Shown one piece after another: positions 34,707 through 44,004 of a stretch of DNA of 53,866 bases. The stretch lies in the NCBI RefSeq assembly GCF_003205615.1, contig NZ_PYBV01000038.1:1-53866 (forward strand). Direction: 5' to 3'. Numbering within the stretch: position 1 is the stretch's first letter; every line of letters begins with the position of its first letter. Source of the DNA: Micromonospora arborensis (GTDB lineage: Bacteria; Actinomycetota; Actinomycetes; Mycobacteriales; Micromonosporaceae). Made by a program: the position numbers and the translations under genes. The notes beneath the pieces were generated by a model. It saw nothing but the letters and a program-made list of their open reading frames with translations, made no database searches and was not told the origin of the DNA.

Positions 34707-35816
34707 ATGCGAGTGCTGGTGGTCTCCGCTCCGCTGGTCGGGCACGTCTTCCCGTTGGTGCCACTCGCCGTCGCGCTGCGCGACGCCGGCCACGACGTGT
34801 TGCTGGCCACCGGTGATGGCGGCCTTGCCGCCGCCGAGGCGGGCCTGCCGGTGCACGACATCGCGCCGGGCTTCGACTTCGGCCGGATCGCGATGCGGGT
34901 CCTTCTCCGGCATCCGTTGATCGCCCGCGCCGAGCTGGCCGGCACCGCCGGCACCCGGGGCGCCGGCCTGCTCTTCGGCGCGCTCAACGACCAGCTCACC
35001 GACCCGGTCGTCGCGCTGGCCAGCGAATGGCGACCGGACCTGGTGCTGCACGAGCCGTTCGCGGTGGCCGGCGCGGTTGCCGCCGCCCGGCTGGGCGTAC
35101 CGGCGGTCCGCCAGGAGAACTCCCTCTTCGACGGTCGGGAGCTGGTGGGCGCCACCACGGCCCGACTCGGTTCCGCCCTGCGTCGGCACGGCCTGCGCGA
35201 GCTGCCCCCACCGGCCGCCGCCCTGGCCGTGGCCCCGCCCAGCGTGGCCACCCAGGAGGGTTGGCCGATGCGGCACGCCTCGTACGTCGGCGGTGGTGAG
35301 CTGCCGGCCTGGCTGCGCGAGCCGGGTGAGCGACCCCGGATCCTGGTCACCCGCAGCACCCTGACCGGCCCCGGCGACCAGGGGCCGATGCCCGCCGTGG
35401 TCGCCGCCGCCGCCGAGGTGGACGCCGAGATCGTGCTGGTCCGCCCGGACCGCCGTACGGCAGCCCGTGCGCTGCCCGACAACGTCCGCGTGGTCGACTG
35501 GATCCCGCTCGACGAGGCGTTGCCGGCGAGCGCGGCGCTGGTGCACCACGGTGGCGCGGGCAGCGCTCTCGGCGCCCTCGCCGCCGGGCTGCCCCAACTG
35601 GCCACGATGGGCCCGGGGGACCGGCGGCACAACGCCGAGCTGGTGGCCCGTCGGGGCGCCGGTCTGGCGCTGCGCCCCCGTGACATCACCGCGCAGTCGC
35701 TGACCCAACTGGTCAGCGACGACCGCCTCCGTACCGTTGCCGGGCAGGTCAGCCGCGAGATGGCCGCGATGCCGGCACCTGCCGACCTCGTCGCGCGGCT
35801 GGCGGCGCTGGTCTGA
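34707..35816 (+). CDS. GT1-family (MGT-like) glycosyltransferase
   Basis: 369 residues. The GT-B fold is recognisable from the N-terminal RVLVVSAPLVGHVFPLVPLAVALRDAGHDVLLAT and the C-terminal donor site VDWIPLDEALPASAALVHHGGAGSALGALAAGLPQL, which resembles macrolide and glycopeptide tailoring glycosyltransferases. GDRRHNAELVARRGAGLALRPRDI completes the nucleotide-sugar site. The sugar and acceptor are unknown. It is a likely single-gene unit; no polyketide or peptide assembly genes lie nearby. Confidence 0.88.
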   Translation: MRVLVVSAPLVGHVFPLVPLAVALRDAGHDVLLATGDGGLAAAEAGLPVHDIAPGFDFGRIAMRVLLRHPLIARAELAGTAGTRGAGLLFGALNDQLTDPVVALASEWRPDLVLHEPFAVAGAVAAARLGVPAVRQENSLFDGRELVGATTARLGSALRRHGLRELPPPAAALAVAPPSVATQEGWPMRHASYVGGGELPAWLREPGERPRILVTRSTLTGPGDQGPMPAVVAAAAEVDAEIVLVRPDRRTAARALPDNVRVVDWIPLDEALPASAALVHHGGAGSALGALAAGLPQLATMGPGDRRHNAELVARRGAGLALRPRDITAQSLTQLVSDDRLRTVAGQVSREMAAMPAPADLVARLAALV

Positions 35817-35965
35817 CGATCGCCCCGCGAGCCGAACCGCACACGGCGTGGGGCCGGCGGGCCTGGGGCCCGAGCACCCGTAGCAGCAGGGCTGGGCCAA
35901 TCCGACTCAGCGCGGCTGGTCGGATATCGTGGCGCCACCATCAAGATCGTTGAACGGGGTGGCCA

Positions 35966-36784
35966 GTGGCGACGACAGCGTTCGACGACTACGAGCGGTC
36001 GCGCTGGGCCGGGCGCGCGGCGGCGTTCGACCGCAGCTTCGCCGCGCTCTGCGCCCATCCCGCGTCCGCCTTGTTGGACGCCGCCGGCGTCGGTGCGGGC
36101 ATGCGAGTGCTCGATGCCGGCACCGGGTCCGGGACCGTCGCCGGATTGGCGTGCGCCCGGGGCGCCGCCGTCGTAGCCGTCGACGCCGAGCCCAGCATGG
36201 TGGAGATGGCGCGCAGCCGGCTCCCGTCCGCCGAGCAGGTCCGCCTCGCGGCTCTGCCGCGCCTCCCGTTCCCCGACGGGGGTTTCGACGCGGCCGTCGC
36301 GAACTTCGTGATCAATCACGTGGGTGATCCGCTGGCCGCGATCGGCGAGCTTGGACGGGTCGTTCGGCCGGCGGGTCGGATCGCGGTGACGATCTGGCCC
36401 CACCCGCCGCCCGAGGCCCAGCGGCTCTGGGGTGAGGTCTTCGCTGCCGTAGGGGTCGAACCACCAACCGTGGTGCCGAGCGTGGACGCGGACAGGGACT
36501 TCCCGCGTACCTGCGACGGGTTGGCGGGGGTGCTCGACGCCGCCGGGCTCACCGACGTGCGCTGCGACACGATCACCTGGGTGCATCGCACCGACCCCGA
36601 GGCGTGGTGGAGTGGCCCCGCCAACGGCATCAGCAAACCGGGTCTGCTGATGGAGGCCCAACCGCCGGACGTGATCGTCCGCATCCGTGCCGCGTACGAC
36701 GAGCTGACCGCCGCCTACCGGGACGCGGACGGCCTGCTCGCGTTACCTACCGCGGCGCTGCTGGCCTCGGCCTCCGTGCCGTAG
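35966..36784 (+). CDS. SAM-dependent class I methyltransferase
   Basis: 272 residues. The Rossmann SAM-binding loop is VLDAGTGSGTVAGLA, with VVAVDAEPSMVEMAR as motif II, FPDGGFDAAVANFVINHV as motif III and GELGRVVRPAGRIAVTIW as motif IV; together they resemble UbiE/COQ5-type enzymes. The start GTG 35966 has ACGGGGTGG upstream. It follows the glycosyltransferase by 150 bp; a joint pathway is possible but unproven. The substrate is not predictable. Confidence 0.88.
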   Translation: MATTAFDDYERSRWAGRAAAFDRSFAALCAHPASALLDAAGVGAGMRVLDAGTGSGTVAGLACARGAAVVAVDAEPSMVEMARSRLPSAEQVRLAALPRLPFPDGGFDAAVANFVINHVGDPLAAIGELGRVVRPAGRIAVTIWPHPPPEAQRLWGEVFAAVGVEPPTVVPSVDADRDFPRTCDGLAGVLDAAGLTDVRCDTITWVHRTDPEAWWSGPANGISKPGLLMEAQPPDVIVRIRAAYDELTAAYRDADGLLALPTAALLASASVP

Positions 36785-36860
36785 CGGTCGCGGCGATCGG
36801 TGACCGGGCGGCACTCGGTGTGTCGGGGTGCTCCGCTGCCAACGATCGAGCGGTGGGCCC

Positions 36861-39158
36861 TCAGGCGGAGGCGGCCAGGTTCTGCGGCCGACCGATCGAC
36901 GGTGGGCGAGGTGCGGCGCGCACCGGTCCGGGCGAAGTGCCGACACCGGCGCGCGTGCCCGGCACGGCCGCCCCCGGCACGGCCGCCCCCGGCACGGCCG
37001 CCCCCGGCACGGCAGGCACCGCGCGGATCGCCACCGGGGACGGGTCGACGTCCGCGGGCCAGTGCCCACCTGCATTGGCCCGCGCCGCGGACACCACTGC
37101 GGCCTGGGTCGCCACTGCGACCGGGGTCGGCGGCACGGCACCGGCCGACGCGACGGCTCGGAGCCGGCTGGGCGGACGGTTGGTCCGTTGCGTCAGCGCG
37201 GCCGGCGGAGTCGCCATCGTCGGGGTGGGGACGCGTCGGCGCGGCTGGCCGGATCGCGGCGCTGGGGCCGGCGTCGAGAAGGCGGCGTCGAGGCGGCCGG
37301 CTCCGGAGCGGACGGCATCGAGGCGTACGACCTCGGCGGACCGCGCGGCCGAGGCGCTGACGACCGCACCAACGGCGTCGACGGCAGCAGGGTCCGGCAG
37401 GAGAGCGTCCACCTGGACGTTGTCGAGGCGCGGGGCGTTCGCGGCCCGGCGGGCGAAGAGGGCCCGCAGCGCGCGGGGCAACCGCTCGGCAGCGACCTGG
37501 CGCAGCGCGGGAGCCGCGAACGCGTACCCGTCCGCGCGGTGGGGGAGCAGCAGCCCGGCGGTGACCAACCCGCGTAGTGCCGGTGCGGAGCGGCCGGGCG
37601 TCCAGCCGAGCGCCCGGTCGATCGTCGCGGACGAGATCACGCCGCCGAGGATGCCGGCGGCCATCAGGACCGCTCGCCGCTCACCGTCGAGCTGATCCAG
37701 TTCCGCGGCGACGGCCCGGCGTACCGCCTCAGGCAGCGGAAGCGCCACCAGGTCGGCACCGTCCACGATCGATGCCACGTACGCCGCCGCGTGCCCGGGG
37801 CGGCCGCCCACCAGTGGCAGCAGCCGGTCGACCAGGGCCACCGGCTGGCCGGCCCGGGTCAGCAGATGACGCAGCATCCGTCCGGACTGCACCGTGGCCA
37901 GCGGGTGGATCGTCACCCGCCGGGCCGGGCCGGGCTGGGTGTCGGTCCACTGCGGCTGGTGCAGGGTGAGCATGGCCAGCGGCAGTCCGCGCGCCGTCGC
38001 CGCGTTGAACAGTGCATGCAGGAAGCGGCTCACCGCCGACCCCGCCCGGTCCACGTCGTCCACGGCGACGACCAGTGGCCGGTGCGCGGCCAGACGCAGC
38101 AGCGCCTCCCGGCAGATCGCCGCGCCCGCCGACGCCACCGCCGTGCCGTCCGGGGTGCTCAGCAGACGCTGCAGCACCGGGACCGCCGACGCGACCTGCG
38201 TCGGCGGGAACAACGGCGTCAGGGTGGCGACCAACCGGTCGTGGACCACCGCCGCGCCGTCGCCGTGCCGGACCCCGGCGAGGCCGCGGAGCAGTTCGGC
38301 GACCGGCGCCAGGACCTGATCGGGGTACGGCTGGCAGGTCGTCACACACCAGCGCACCGGCAATCCGTCCACCGTGGTCAACCCACGGGCCAACTCGTGC
38401 AGTAGGCGGCTGCGGCCGCTGCCGGTGGGGCCGACCAGGGAGACCCAGCGTGGGTTCTGCGTGCGAACGGCCCAGCTCAACTGGTCGCGGACGGTCGCCA
38501 GCTCGCGGCGGCGACCGATCAGCGGACCGTCGTGCTGGTCGGCACCGGGGCGTACCGGACCGACGGCGTGCCAGACCGGCATCGGTGGCACCCGACCGGC
38601 GACCGGCGTGAGCTGACGCTGGGTGATGAGGCCGGCGGTGGCTCGGGCGGTGGCCGCGCAGAGTGCGACGGCGCCGGGTGGCGCGTACTCCTGCAGGCGT
38701 GCCGCGGTGGTGATCACCGCGCCGCTGGCCACGCCGTGCCCGCCACTGACCGCGCCACGCAGGTCGACGACGACCTCGCCGGTGGCGACACCGACGCGAA
38801 CCCGCAGTTTGATGTCCTCGACCATCGGCCGGCGGTCCAGCGCGGCCTGGATCTCCAGCCCGGCGCGCACCGCGCGGTACGCGTCGAAGCCGTCGGAGTG
38901 CCGGGCGCCGAAGAGCGCCATCACCGCGTCCCCGACGTACTTCTCGACCACCCCCTGCCAGCGGTGCAGCACGCCGGCGACGGTGTCGAAGTAGACCCGC
39001 TGCAGTGCGCGGACGTCCTCCGGGTCGAGCCGGTCCACCAGCGCTGTGGAGCCGACGATGTCGGCGAAGAGCACGGTGACGGTGCGCCTCTCCTCCGGCA
39101 CCGGCCAGTCCGGGGTGGTGGTCCGCTGTGCGTCGCCGCCGATGATGGTGGTGGTCAT
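36861..39158 (-). CDS. Class III nucleotidyl cyclase-like domain + AAA ATPase, catalytic residues degenerate
   Basis: 765 residues from ATG 39158. The N-terminal cyclase domain keeps both metal aspartates (VTVLFADIVGST, D33; and KYVGDAVMALFG) and the arginine of the TAARLQ helix. The transition-state Asn four residues before that Arg is Thr (VITTAARL). A signalling ATPase follows, with Walker A GPTGSGRSR and a Walker B-like VVAVDDVDRA. The C-terminal 200 residues are Pro/Ala/Val-rich with VPGAA repeats. It is divergent from a LuxR-type ATPase regulator. It may be a degenerate sensor rather than an active cyclase. Confidence 0.85.
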   Translation of the reverse strand: MTTTIIGGDAQRTTTPDWPVPEERRTVTVLFADIVGSTALVDRLDPEDVRALQRVYFDTVAGVLHRWQGVVEKYVGDAVMALFGARHSDGFDAYRAVRAGLEIQAALDRRPMVEDIKLRVRVGVATGEVVVDLRGAVSGGHGVASGAVITTAARLQEYAPPGAVALCAATARATAGLITQRQLTPVAGRVPPMPVWHAVGPVRPGADQHDGPLIGRRRELATVRDQLSWAVRTQNPRWVSLVGPTGSGRSRLLHELARGLTTVDGLPVRWCVTTCQPYPDQVLAPVAELLRGLAGVRHGDGAAVVHDRLVATLTPLFPPTQVASAVPVLQRLLSTPDGTAVASAGAAICREALLRLAAHRPLVVAVDDVDRAGSAVSRFLHALFNAATARGLPLAMLTLHQPQWTDTQPGPARRVTIHPLATVQSGRMLRHLLTRAGQPVALVDRLLPLVGGRPGHAAAYVASIVDGADLVALPLPEAVRRAVAAELDQLDGERRAVLMAAGILGGVISSATIDRALGWTPGRSAPALRGLVTAGLLLPHRADGYAFAAPALRQVAAERLPRALRALFARRAANAPRLDNVQVDALLPDPAAVDAVGAVVSASAARSAEVVRLDAVRSGAGRLDAAFSTPAPAPRSGQPRRRVPTPTMATPPAALTQRTNRPPSRLRAVASAGAVPPTPVAVATQAAVVSAARANAGGHWPADVDPSPVAIRAVPAVPGAAVPGAAVPGAAVPGTRAGVGTSPGPVRAAPRPPSIGRPQNLAASA
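36961..37005 (-). repeat. 15-bp in-frame tandem repeat (VPGAA)
   Basis: Three copies of GGCACGGCCGCCCCC (plus strand) at 36961, 36976 and 36991, with a fourth degenerate copy. On the coding strand they encode the pentapeptide VPGAA near the C-terminus of the cyclase-ATPase. Confidence 0.9.
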
Positions 39159-39352
39159 GGATGTCGCACCGGCCCTTCTCCCCGCTGATGCCTGATGACC
39201 TCCGGAGATTGGCATTCCTGGGCTGACGGGGGATCTGCCGAACGACGTATGTCGGCCACCTGCAACCTTTAGTCGCAAAGTCGACGCGAGGAGTACCACA
39301 AGCGCCGGATGGCCGTAGAACGGTTCGCGGACCTTTGATTAGGCTGCGTGCC

Positions 39353-42250
39353 ATGGCCAGCGATGTGGACACCGCACCGCTCGTGGGCCGGGCCGAGCTG
39401 CTGCAGACGGTTCGGTCCGCGATGCTCGGTGACGCCGCGCACGGGCAGACCGCCGCCGTCTTCCTGACCGGTGAGAGCGGTGTGGGCAAGACCCGGCTGT
39501 TGGGCGAGATCGGCGACCAGCTGCGTGCGCAGGGCGCGGTGGTGCTCACCGGCAGCTGCCTGGACATCGGTGACGCCTCCCCGCTGCACCCGCTGCTGCA
39601 GGCGCTGCGCCGCTTCGACGCCGACGTGTCCACCTCGCACGTCCGCACCTCCTCGGCCGTGCGTGGGTTGCTGCAGATGTTCGCCGACGAGACCGCCGGC
39701 CCGGACGGCGCGGGCGCGTTGCTGGAGCGGGTCAGCCGAGGGCTGCACCTGATCGCCGAGGGCAGACCACTGGTGCTGATCCTCGACGACCTGCAATGGG
39801 TCGACCGCAGCACCCGGCAGCTGCTGCTCTACCTGTTGGCGGGGCTCGGCGACCTGCAGCTCTCCGTGCTGGCGGCCGTGCGCGCCGAGTCGTTGCAGGG
39901 TGCCCACCCGCTGCGCCGGGTGCTCACCGAGCTGCGTCGGTTGCGGACGGTGCGGGTGCTCGACCTGGCGCCGCTGGGCCGGACCGACACCGAGAAGCTG
40001 GCCGCCGCCGTGGTCGGCCGGACGCTGTCCGCCGAGGCGGCCGAGCAGGTCTGGCAGCGCAGCGGCGGCAACCCGTTCGTCATCGAGGAGTTGGCCCGCG
40101 ATCTGCGGGACGGCCGCGACGGCCTGTCCGAGACGCTGCGGGAGATCTTCCTCGACCGGGTCGACGCGCTGCCCCAGCACGCGCACGCGGTGGTGCACGC
40201 GGTGGCCGCCGGCGTCGAGCCGGTGCAGCACTGGCTGCTGGCTCAGGTGCTGCGGTTGCCGGAGGACGAGCTGATCGACGCGGCCCGCGCCGCGGTGGCG
40301 CACCGGCTGCTGGTCGGCGCCGACGACGGCTACCGGCTGCGGCACCGGCTCGTCGCCGAGGTGCTGGCGCACGAGTTGTTGCCGGCCGAGCGTTCCGGGC
40401 TGCACCGTCGCTATGCCGAGGCGCTGACCGCGGCGCCGGGTGAGCTGCACCAGGCCCGGCTGGCGCACCACTGGCGGTTGGCCGGTGAGCCCGCGCGTGC
40501 GTTGCCGGCGACGGTGGCCGCCGCGCAGGAAGCCGAGCGGCTGCACGGTTACGCCGAGGCGCACCGGCACTGGTCGGCGGCGTTGCAACTGGCCGCCGAC
40601 CCGGGTCCGCTGCCGGTGGACCGTGTCGAACTGCTCGAGAACGCCGCCGAGGCGGCCCACCACTGTGGGGAGCACGCCCGCGCGCTGGCCCTGCTGGAGG
40701 AGGTGGCCACGCTGCGCGGCGGCGAGCCGAGCTGCGCGCTGCACATCCGCCGGGCTCGCTACCTGGCCGCCGCCGGTCGTTCGGCGCTGGCCGAGGAGGA
40801 ATACCAGCGGGCGTTGCAGGCGGCGGACTGCTCCCCCCGGGATCGGGCCGCCGCCGCCGCGCGCCTGGCCGAGCTGCTGCTGCACCTGGGTCGGTACGCC
40901 GATGCCGGACAGCGGGCCCGGGAGGCGTTGGCGTTGGCGGCCAATGTGGAGGGCACGGCCACCGAGGTGGTGCTGGCCAGCTCCGCGCTCGGCTTCAGCG
41001 ACGCCTACCTGGAGGACCCGGACGCCGGCCTGGCGGTCATGCGCGACGCCCTCGACACCGCCGAGCGTGCCGGCCAGCCCGAGGACGTGGCCTGCGCGTA
41101 CCTGCACCTGGCGGAGCTGCTGACCGGTCCACTGAACATCCTCGAAGAGGGCGTGGTGGTGGCCCGGCGTGGCGCCGAGCGGGTGACCGAGCTGGGGCTG
41201 GGCCGCACCTGGGGGACGCGGCTGCTGGCCGTCGCCATCAACGGGCTGTTCCGGGTGGGCCAGTGGGCCGAGGCGGAGAAGGTGGTCGCCGCCGCCCTGC
41301 GGCACCGGCCGTCCGGCGCGGACGCCGTCGAGCTGCTGCTCGCCCGGTGCCGGCTCTCGGTGGGCTACGGCGACATCGAGGCCGCCGGTCGGGACCTCGA
41401 CGCGGTGGCGACCCTGCTCGCCGGCGGCGGGGCGCGGCACGTCATTCCACTGCTCACCCTGCGCGCGGGGCTGGCGATGTGGGAGGGCCGCCACGATGTG
41501 GCGCGGTTGGCGGTGCAGCGCGGTCTGACCGAGAGCCGTTCCGACGACGTGACGATCCTGTCCGCGCTGGTCTGGCATGGTCTGCGCGCCGAGGCTGAGG
41601 CGCACGCCAGCCGTACCGTGGCCGTGGACCCGACGGCGGTACGCCGACTGCGGGACGTGGCTGAGCGGGTGGCCCGCAAGAGTGTCGGCGCCGCTCGGCC
41701 GGTGCGGTCGGTGGTGGAGGGATTCCTGGCCCTCTGCGCCGCCGAGGTGAGCCGCCTCGACGGCAGCGACCCGGAGCTGTGGGCCGCGTCGGTCACCGCG
41801 TGGGACCGACGCCATCACCCCTACCCGGCGGCGTACTCGCGGCTGCGGCAGGCCGAGGCGCTGTTGGCGCGCCGCAGTCGGGTGGCGACCGCCGGCAAGT
41901 TGCTGCGTGAGGCGTACCGGGTGGCGCAGGGGTTGGGCGCGGTGCCGTTGACCTCGGAGATCCGCGAGCTGGCCGGGCGGGCCCGGGTGTCGCTGGAGGA
42001 GCGCGAGACTACCGCTGGCACGCGGGGCGTACCCGTTGAGGCGTCCGACGACGAGTTGGCGGCGCTCACCGTACGGGAGCGGGAAGTGCTCGCTCTCGTC
42101 GCGGAAGGGTTGACCAACAAGGAGATCGGGCAGCGGCTGTTCATCAGCGAGCGGACCATCGGGGTGCACGTGTCGCACATCTTCGACAAGCTCCAGGTCC
42201 GTACCCGCGTTCAGGCCAGCGCGATCCAGTTGCGCAACGTTCGGGGCTGA
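39353..42250 (+). CDS. LuxR-family (LAL-type) ATPase transcriptional regulator
   Basis: 965 residues from ATG 39353. An N-terminal AAA/STAND module has Walker A GESGVGKT (residues 40-47) and Walker B LVLILDDLQWVD (about 140). A long helical, TPR-like middle follows, then a C-terminal LuxR helix-turn-helix (about residue 905 onward; LTVREREVLALVAEGLTNKE then TIGVHVSHIFDKL). This is the MalT/LAL architecture, and such proteins activate secondary-metabolism or carbohydrate genes. TAGGCT ends 7 nt before the ATG and no ribosome site is present, so it may be leaderless. It is divergent from the cyclase-ATPase, and the two could share control. Confidence 0.92.
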   Translation: MASDVDTAPLVGRAELLQTVRSAMLGDAAHGQTAAVFLTGESGVGKTRLLGEIGDQLRAQGAVVLTGSCLDIGDASPLHPLLQALRRFDADVSTSHVRTSSAVRGLLQMFADETAGPDGAGALLERVSRGLHLIAEGRPLVLILDDLQWVDRSTRQLLLYLLAGLGDLQLSVLAAVRAESLQGAHPLRRVLTELRRLRTVRVLDLAPLGRTDTEKLAAAVVGRTLSAEAAEQVWQRSGGNPFVIEELARDLRDGRDGLSETLREIFLDRVDALPQHAHAVVHAVAAGVEPVQHWLLAQVLRLPEDELIDAARAAVAHRLLVGADDGYRLRHRLVAEVLAHELLPAERSGLHRRYAEALTAAPGELHQARLAHHWRLAGEPARALPATVAAAQEAERLHGYAEAHRHWSAALQLAADPGPLPVDRVELLENAAEAAHHCGEHARALALLEEVATLRGGEPSCALHIRRARYLAAAGRSALAEEEYQRALQAADCSPRDRAAAAARLAELLLHLGRYADAGQRAREALALAANVEGTATEVVLASSALGFSDAYLEDPDAGLAVMRDALDTAERAGQPEDVACAYLHLAELLTGPLNILEEGVVVARRGAERVTELGLGRTWGTRLLAVAINGLFRVGQWAEAEKVVAAALRHRPSGADAVELLLARCRLSVGYGDIEAAGRDLDAVATLLAGGGARHVIPLLTLRAGLAMWEGRHDVARLAVQRGLTESRSDDVTILSALVWHGLRAEAEAHASRTVAVDPTAVRRLRDVAERVARKSVGAARPVRSVVEGFLALCAAEVSRLDGSDPELWAASVTAWDRRHHPYPAAYSRLRQAEALLARRSRVATAGKLLREAYRVAQGLGAVPLTSEIRELAGRARVSLEERETTAGTRGVPVEASDDELAALTVREREVLALVAEGLTNKEIGQRLFISERTIGVHVSHIFDKLQVRTRVQASAIQLRNVRG

Positions 42251-42385
42251 CCGACCGCTCCGTTTTCCGACGCGTGTGCGCGCCGGGATACGTCGTTCTA
42301 CTGATCCGGCGGCCGGGTGTCGGCTGAAAGGCTGAGCCGCGTCGACGACGGCACGGGGGATGCCGCCGACCACCATGGAGGAGAG

Positions 42386-43156
42386 ATGACCGAACCGGTC
42401 TGGGGGCCCGTGCACCGGGACATCGTCGACCTGCTCGCCGACCATCCCGCGGACGTGCCGGCCGTGGTCGATCACCTCACCAAGCTTCAGGACATGCTGG
42501 TGCGGCTGCCTCCGCTGGAGGACAGTTGTCCGCTCGCCGACTTCAACCGGCTCTACCTGACCATCACCAGCAGTGTGCTCGACGGGTTGTACGACGACCG
42601 CTTCGTCGATCCGGTCTTTCTGTCCCGGCTCGACGTCGAGTTCGCCGCGCGGTATTTCGACGCGATGCGGATGTGGACCGACTCCAGCCCGGGCACACCG
42701 AAGGCGTGGTCGTGCCTCTTCGAGCGGATGTGCGGGCCGGATGTCCGCCCGTTGCCGTCGGCGGCGGCCGGGGTCAACGCGCACATCAACTTCGACCTGC
42801 CGTTCGCCTTGGTGACGACGTTCGACCACCTGGAGTCGGAGCCCGTCGACGGCAGCGACCAGCACCACGACTACCTCGAGATCAACAAGATCTTCGCGGA
42901 CAAGATCCCCGGCCTGCGCCGTGGCTATCTGGAGCGGTGGCAGCTGCTCATCGACATGCTCAACGGTGACATCGACGACTGGTACCAGGGGGAACTGGTC
43001 GAGTACACCCGCGATGTCGCCTGGCGTAACGCGCAGAAGATCTGGCGGTGCCGGCACGATCCGGACGCCCGCGAGTGTGAGCGCACGCGGTTGGACGACA
43101 ACGCCGCGGCGCTCGGCCGGCTGCTGCTCTCGCCCCTGGGGGCGTTCCTGCAGTAG
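42386..43156 (+). CDS. DUF5995 family protein
   Basis: 256 residues from ATG 42386, preceded by GGAGGAGAG. The sequence is helical and soluble. FDLPFALVTTFDHL and the preceding AAAGVNAHINFDLPF match the conserved HxN-type core of DUF5995 proteins, whose function is unknown. It contains several His/Asp residues (NAHINFD, DQHHDYLEINK) that could bind metal. It is followed by a strong terminator hairpin (43169-43211). Confidence 0.8.
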   Translation: MTEPVWGPVHRDIVDLLADHPADVPAVVDHLTKLQDMLVRLPPLEDSCPLADFNRLYLTITSSVLDGLYDDRFVDPVFLSRLDVEFAARYFDAMRMWTDSSPGTPKAWSCLFERMCGPDVRPLPSAAAGVNAHINFDLPFALVTTFDHLESEPVDGSDQHHDYLEINKIFADKIPGLRRGYLERWQLLIDMLNGDIDDWYQGELVEYTRDVAWRNAQKIWRCRHDPDARECERTRLDDNAAALGRLLLSPLGAFLQ

Positions 43157-43168
43157 CCGGGACGGGGG

Positions 43169-43211
43169 GTCCCCGCGCTCCGCCCCGTGGGGGGCGGCGG
43201 AGCGCGGGGAC
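43169..43211 (+). terminator. Strong terminator hairpin after the DUF5995 gene
   Basis: GTCCCCGCGCTCCGCC (43169-43184) pairs perfectly with GGCGGAGCGCGGGGAC (43196-43211) around an 11-nt loop, beginning 12 nt after the stop. There is no T-tract, which is usual for very high-GC genomes. Confidence 0.85.
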
Positions 43212-43533
43212 GCGTCCCACCAGTTCCGCCCACCCCGGGTGGCCGCCGAAGGCTCGGTCGACCCCAGGGGGTACAGCCGGTCGGCTCCGGGGGGTGTCGA
43301 CCGTCTGCCACCGTCGGCCGGCTCGGGGGGTGCCGGCCGGCGGTGGGGGAGGGGCGTCGCGCTCCAGCCGAGAGTCGGTGTTTCCGGGGGTGTCGGCGGG
43401 CTCGTACCGGGTACGCCCGCGCCATGACCGTCCTGGCCCGGCGCCGGCCCTCCGCCCGCCCCCGACCCGCGCGGCCCGGCCCCCTGCGGCCGGGTGGCCC
43501 GGTGCCACGACCCACCGCTCGGCCTGGTGCGCG
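43212..43533. other. G-tract-rich intergenic stretch
   Basis: Apart from the terminator, this gap holds three copies of a G5-6TGYCG motif (43289, 43325, 43386). It also holds a 37-codon open frame (43424-43537) of Arg/Pro-rich low-complexity sequence that overlaps the next gene's start by 4 nt and probably is not a gene. No promoter is identified. Confidence 0.5.
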
Positions 43534-43935
43534 GTGACCGGCGTCGCGACGAGGTTTCCGTTCCGCTTCGACCCGGCGTTCCGCCCCGTGTTGGCGCTGC
43601 TGGGGGTCCGCCCGGCGACGGCCTGGGTCGCCGTCACCGACCGCGACCTGCTGATCCGGTACGGGCCGTGGCGGCTGCGGACCGACCGGGCGAACGTGAC
43701 CGCCGTCGAGCTGAGCGGCCCGTACCGCTGGTGGCGGGTGATCGGGCCGCACCTGTCGATGGTCGACGGGGGTGCGAGCTTCGGCAGCAGCACGGCCGGC
43801 GGGGTCTGCCTGCGCTTCGGCGTACCGGTGCCGGCCCTGGTGCCGGGCGGGCGGCCACGACACCCGGCGGCGACGGTGACCGTCGCCGATCCGCCGGCAC
43901 TGGCCCGGCTGCTCGCCGTCTCGGACCTGTCCTGA
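43534..43935 (+). CDS. Small uncharacterised protein (133 aa)
   Basis: 133 residues from GTG 43534, the only reasonable start. The sequence RFDPAFRPVLALLGVRPATAWVAVTDRDLLIRYGPWRLRTDRANVTAVELSGPYRWW is beta-rich and resembles PH-like domains of unknown-function actinobacterial proteins. There is no signal peptide or strong membrane helix. It is followed by an APC-type permease gene 69 bp downstream and may be co-expressed with it. The function is not known. Confidence 0.6.
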   Translation: MTGVATRFPFRFDPAFRPVLALLGVRPATAWVAVTDRDLLIRYGPWRLRTDRANVTAVELSGPYRWWRVIGPHLSMVDGGASFGSSTAGGVCLRFGVPVPALVPGGRPRHPAATVTVADPPALARLLAVSDLS

Positions 43936-44004
43936 GCAGGCCACCCACCTCCCCGGTTCCGCCGGCCGGGCCCCGAGCTAGCGCCTACCGTCGGATCAGG
44001 ACCT

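Noticed and set aside
39269..43057. Very long open frame (about 1260 codons) on the minus strand opposite the LuxR-type and DUF5995 genes
   Set aside because: It is a GC-skew shadow of the plus-strand genes: composition is His/Gln/Arg/Val-rich with no recognisable domain and no ribosome site, and it crosses a terminator region.
43424..43537. 37-codon Arg/Pro-rich open frame overlapping the next gene by 4 nt
   Set aside because: Composition is low-complexity, no ribosome site is present and nothing in the sequence resembles a protein family; the overlap is probably chance.
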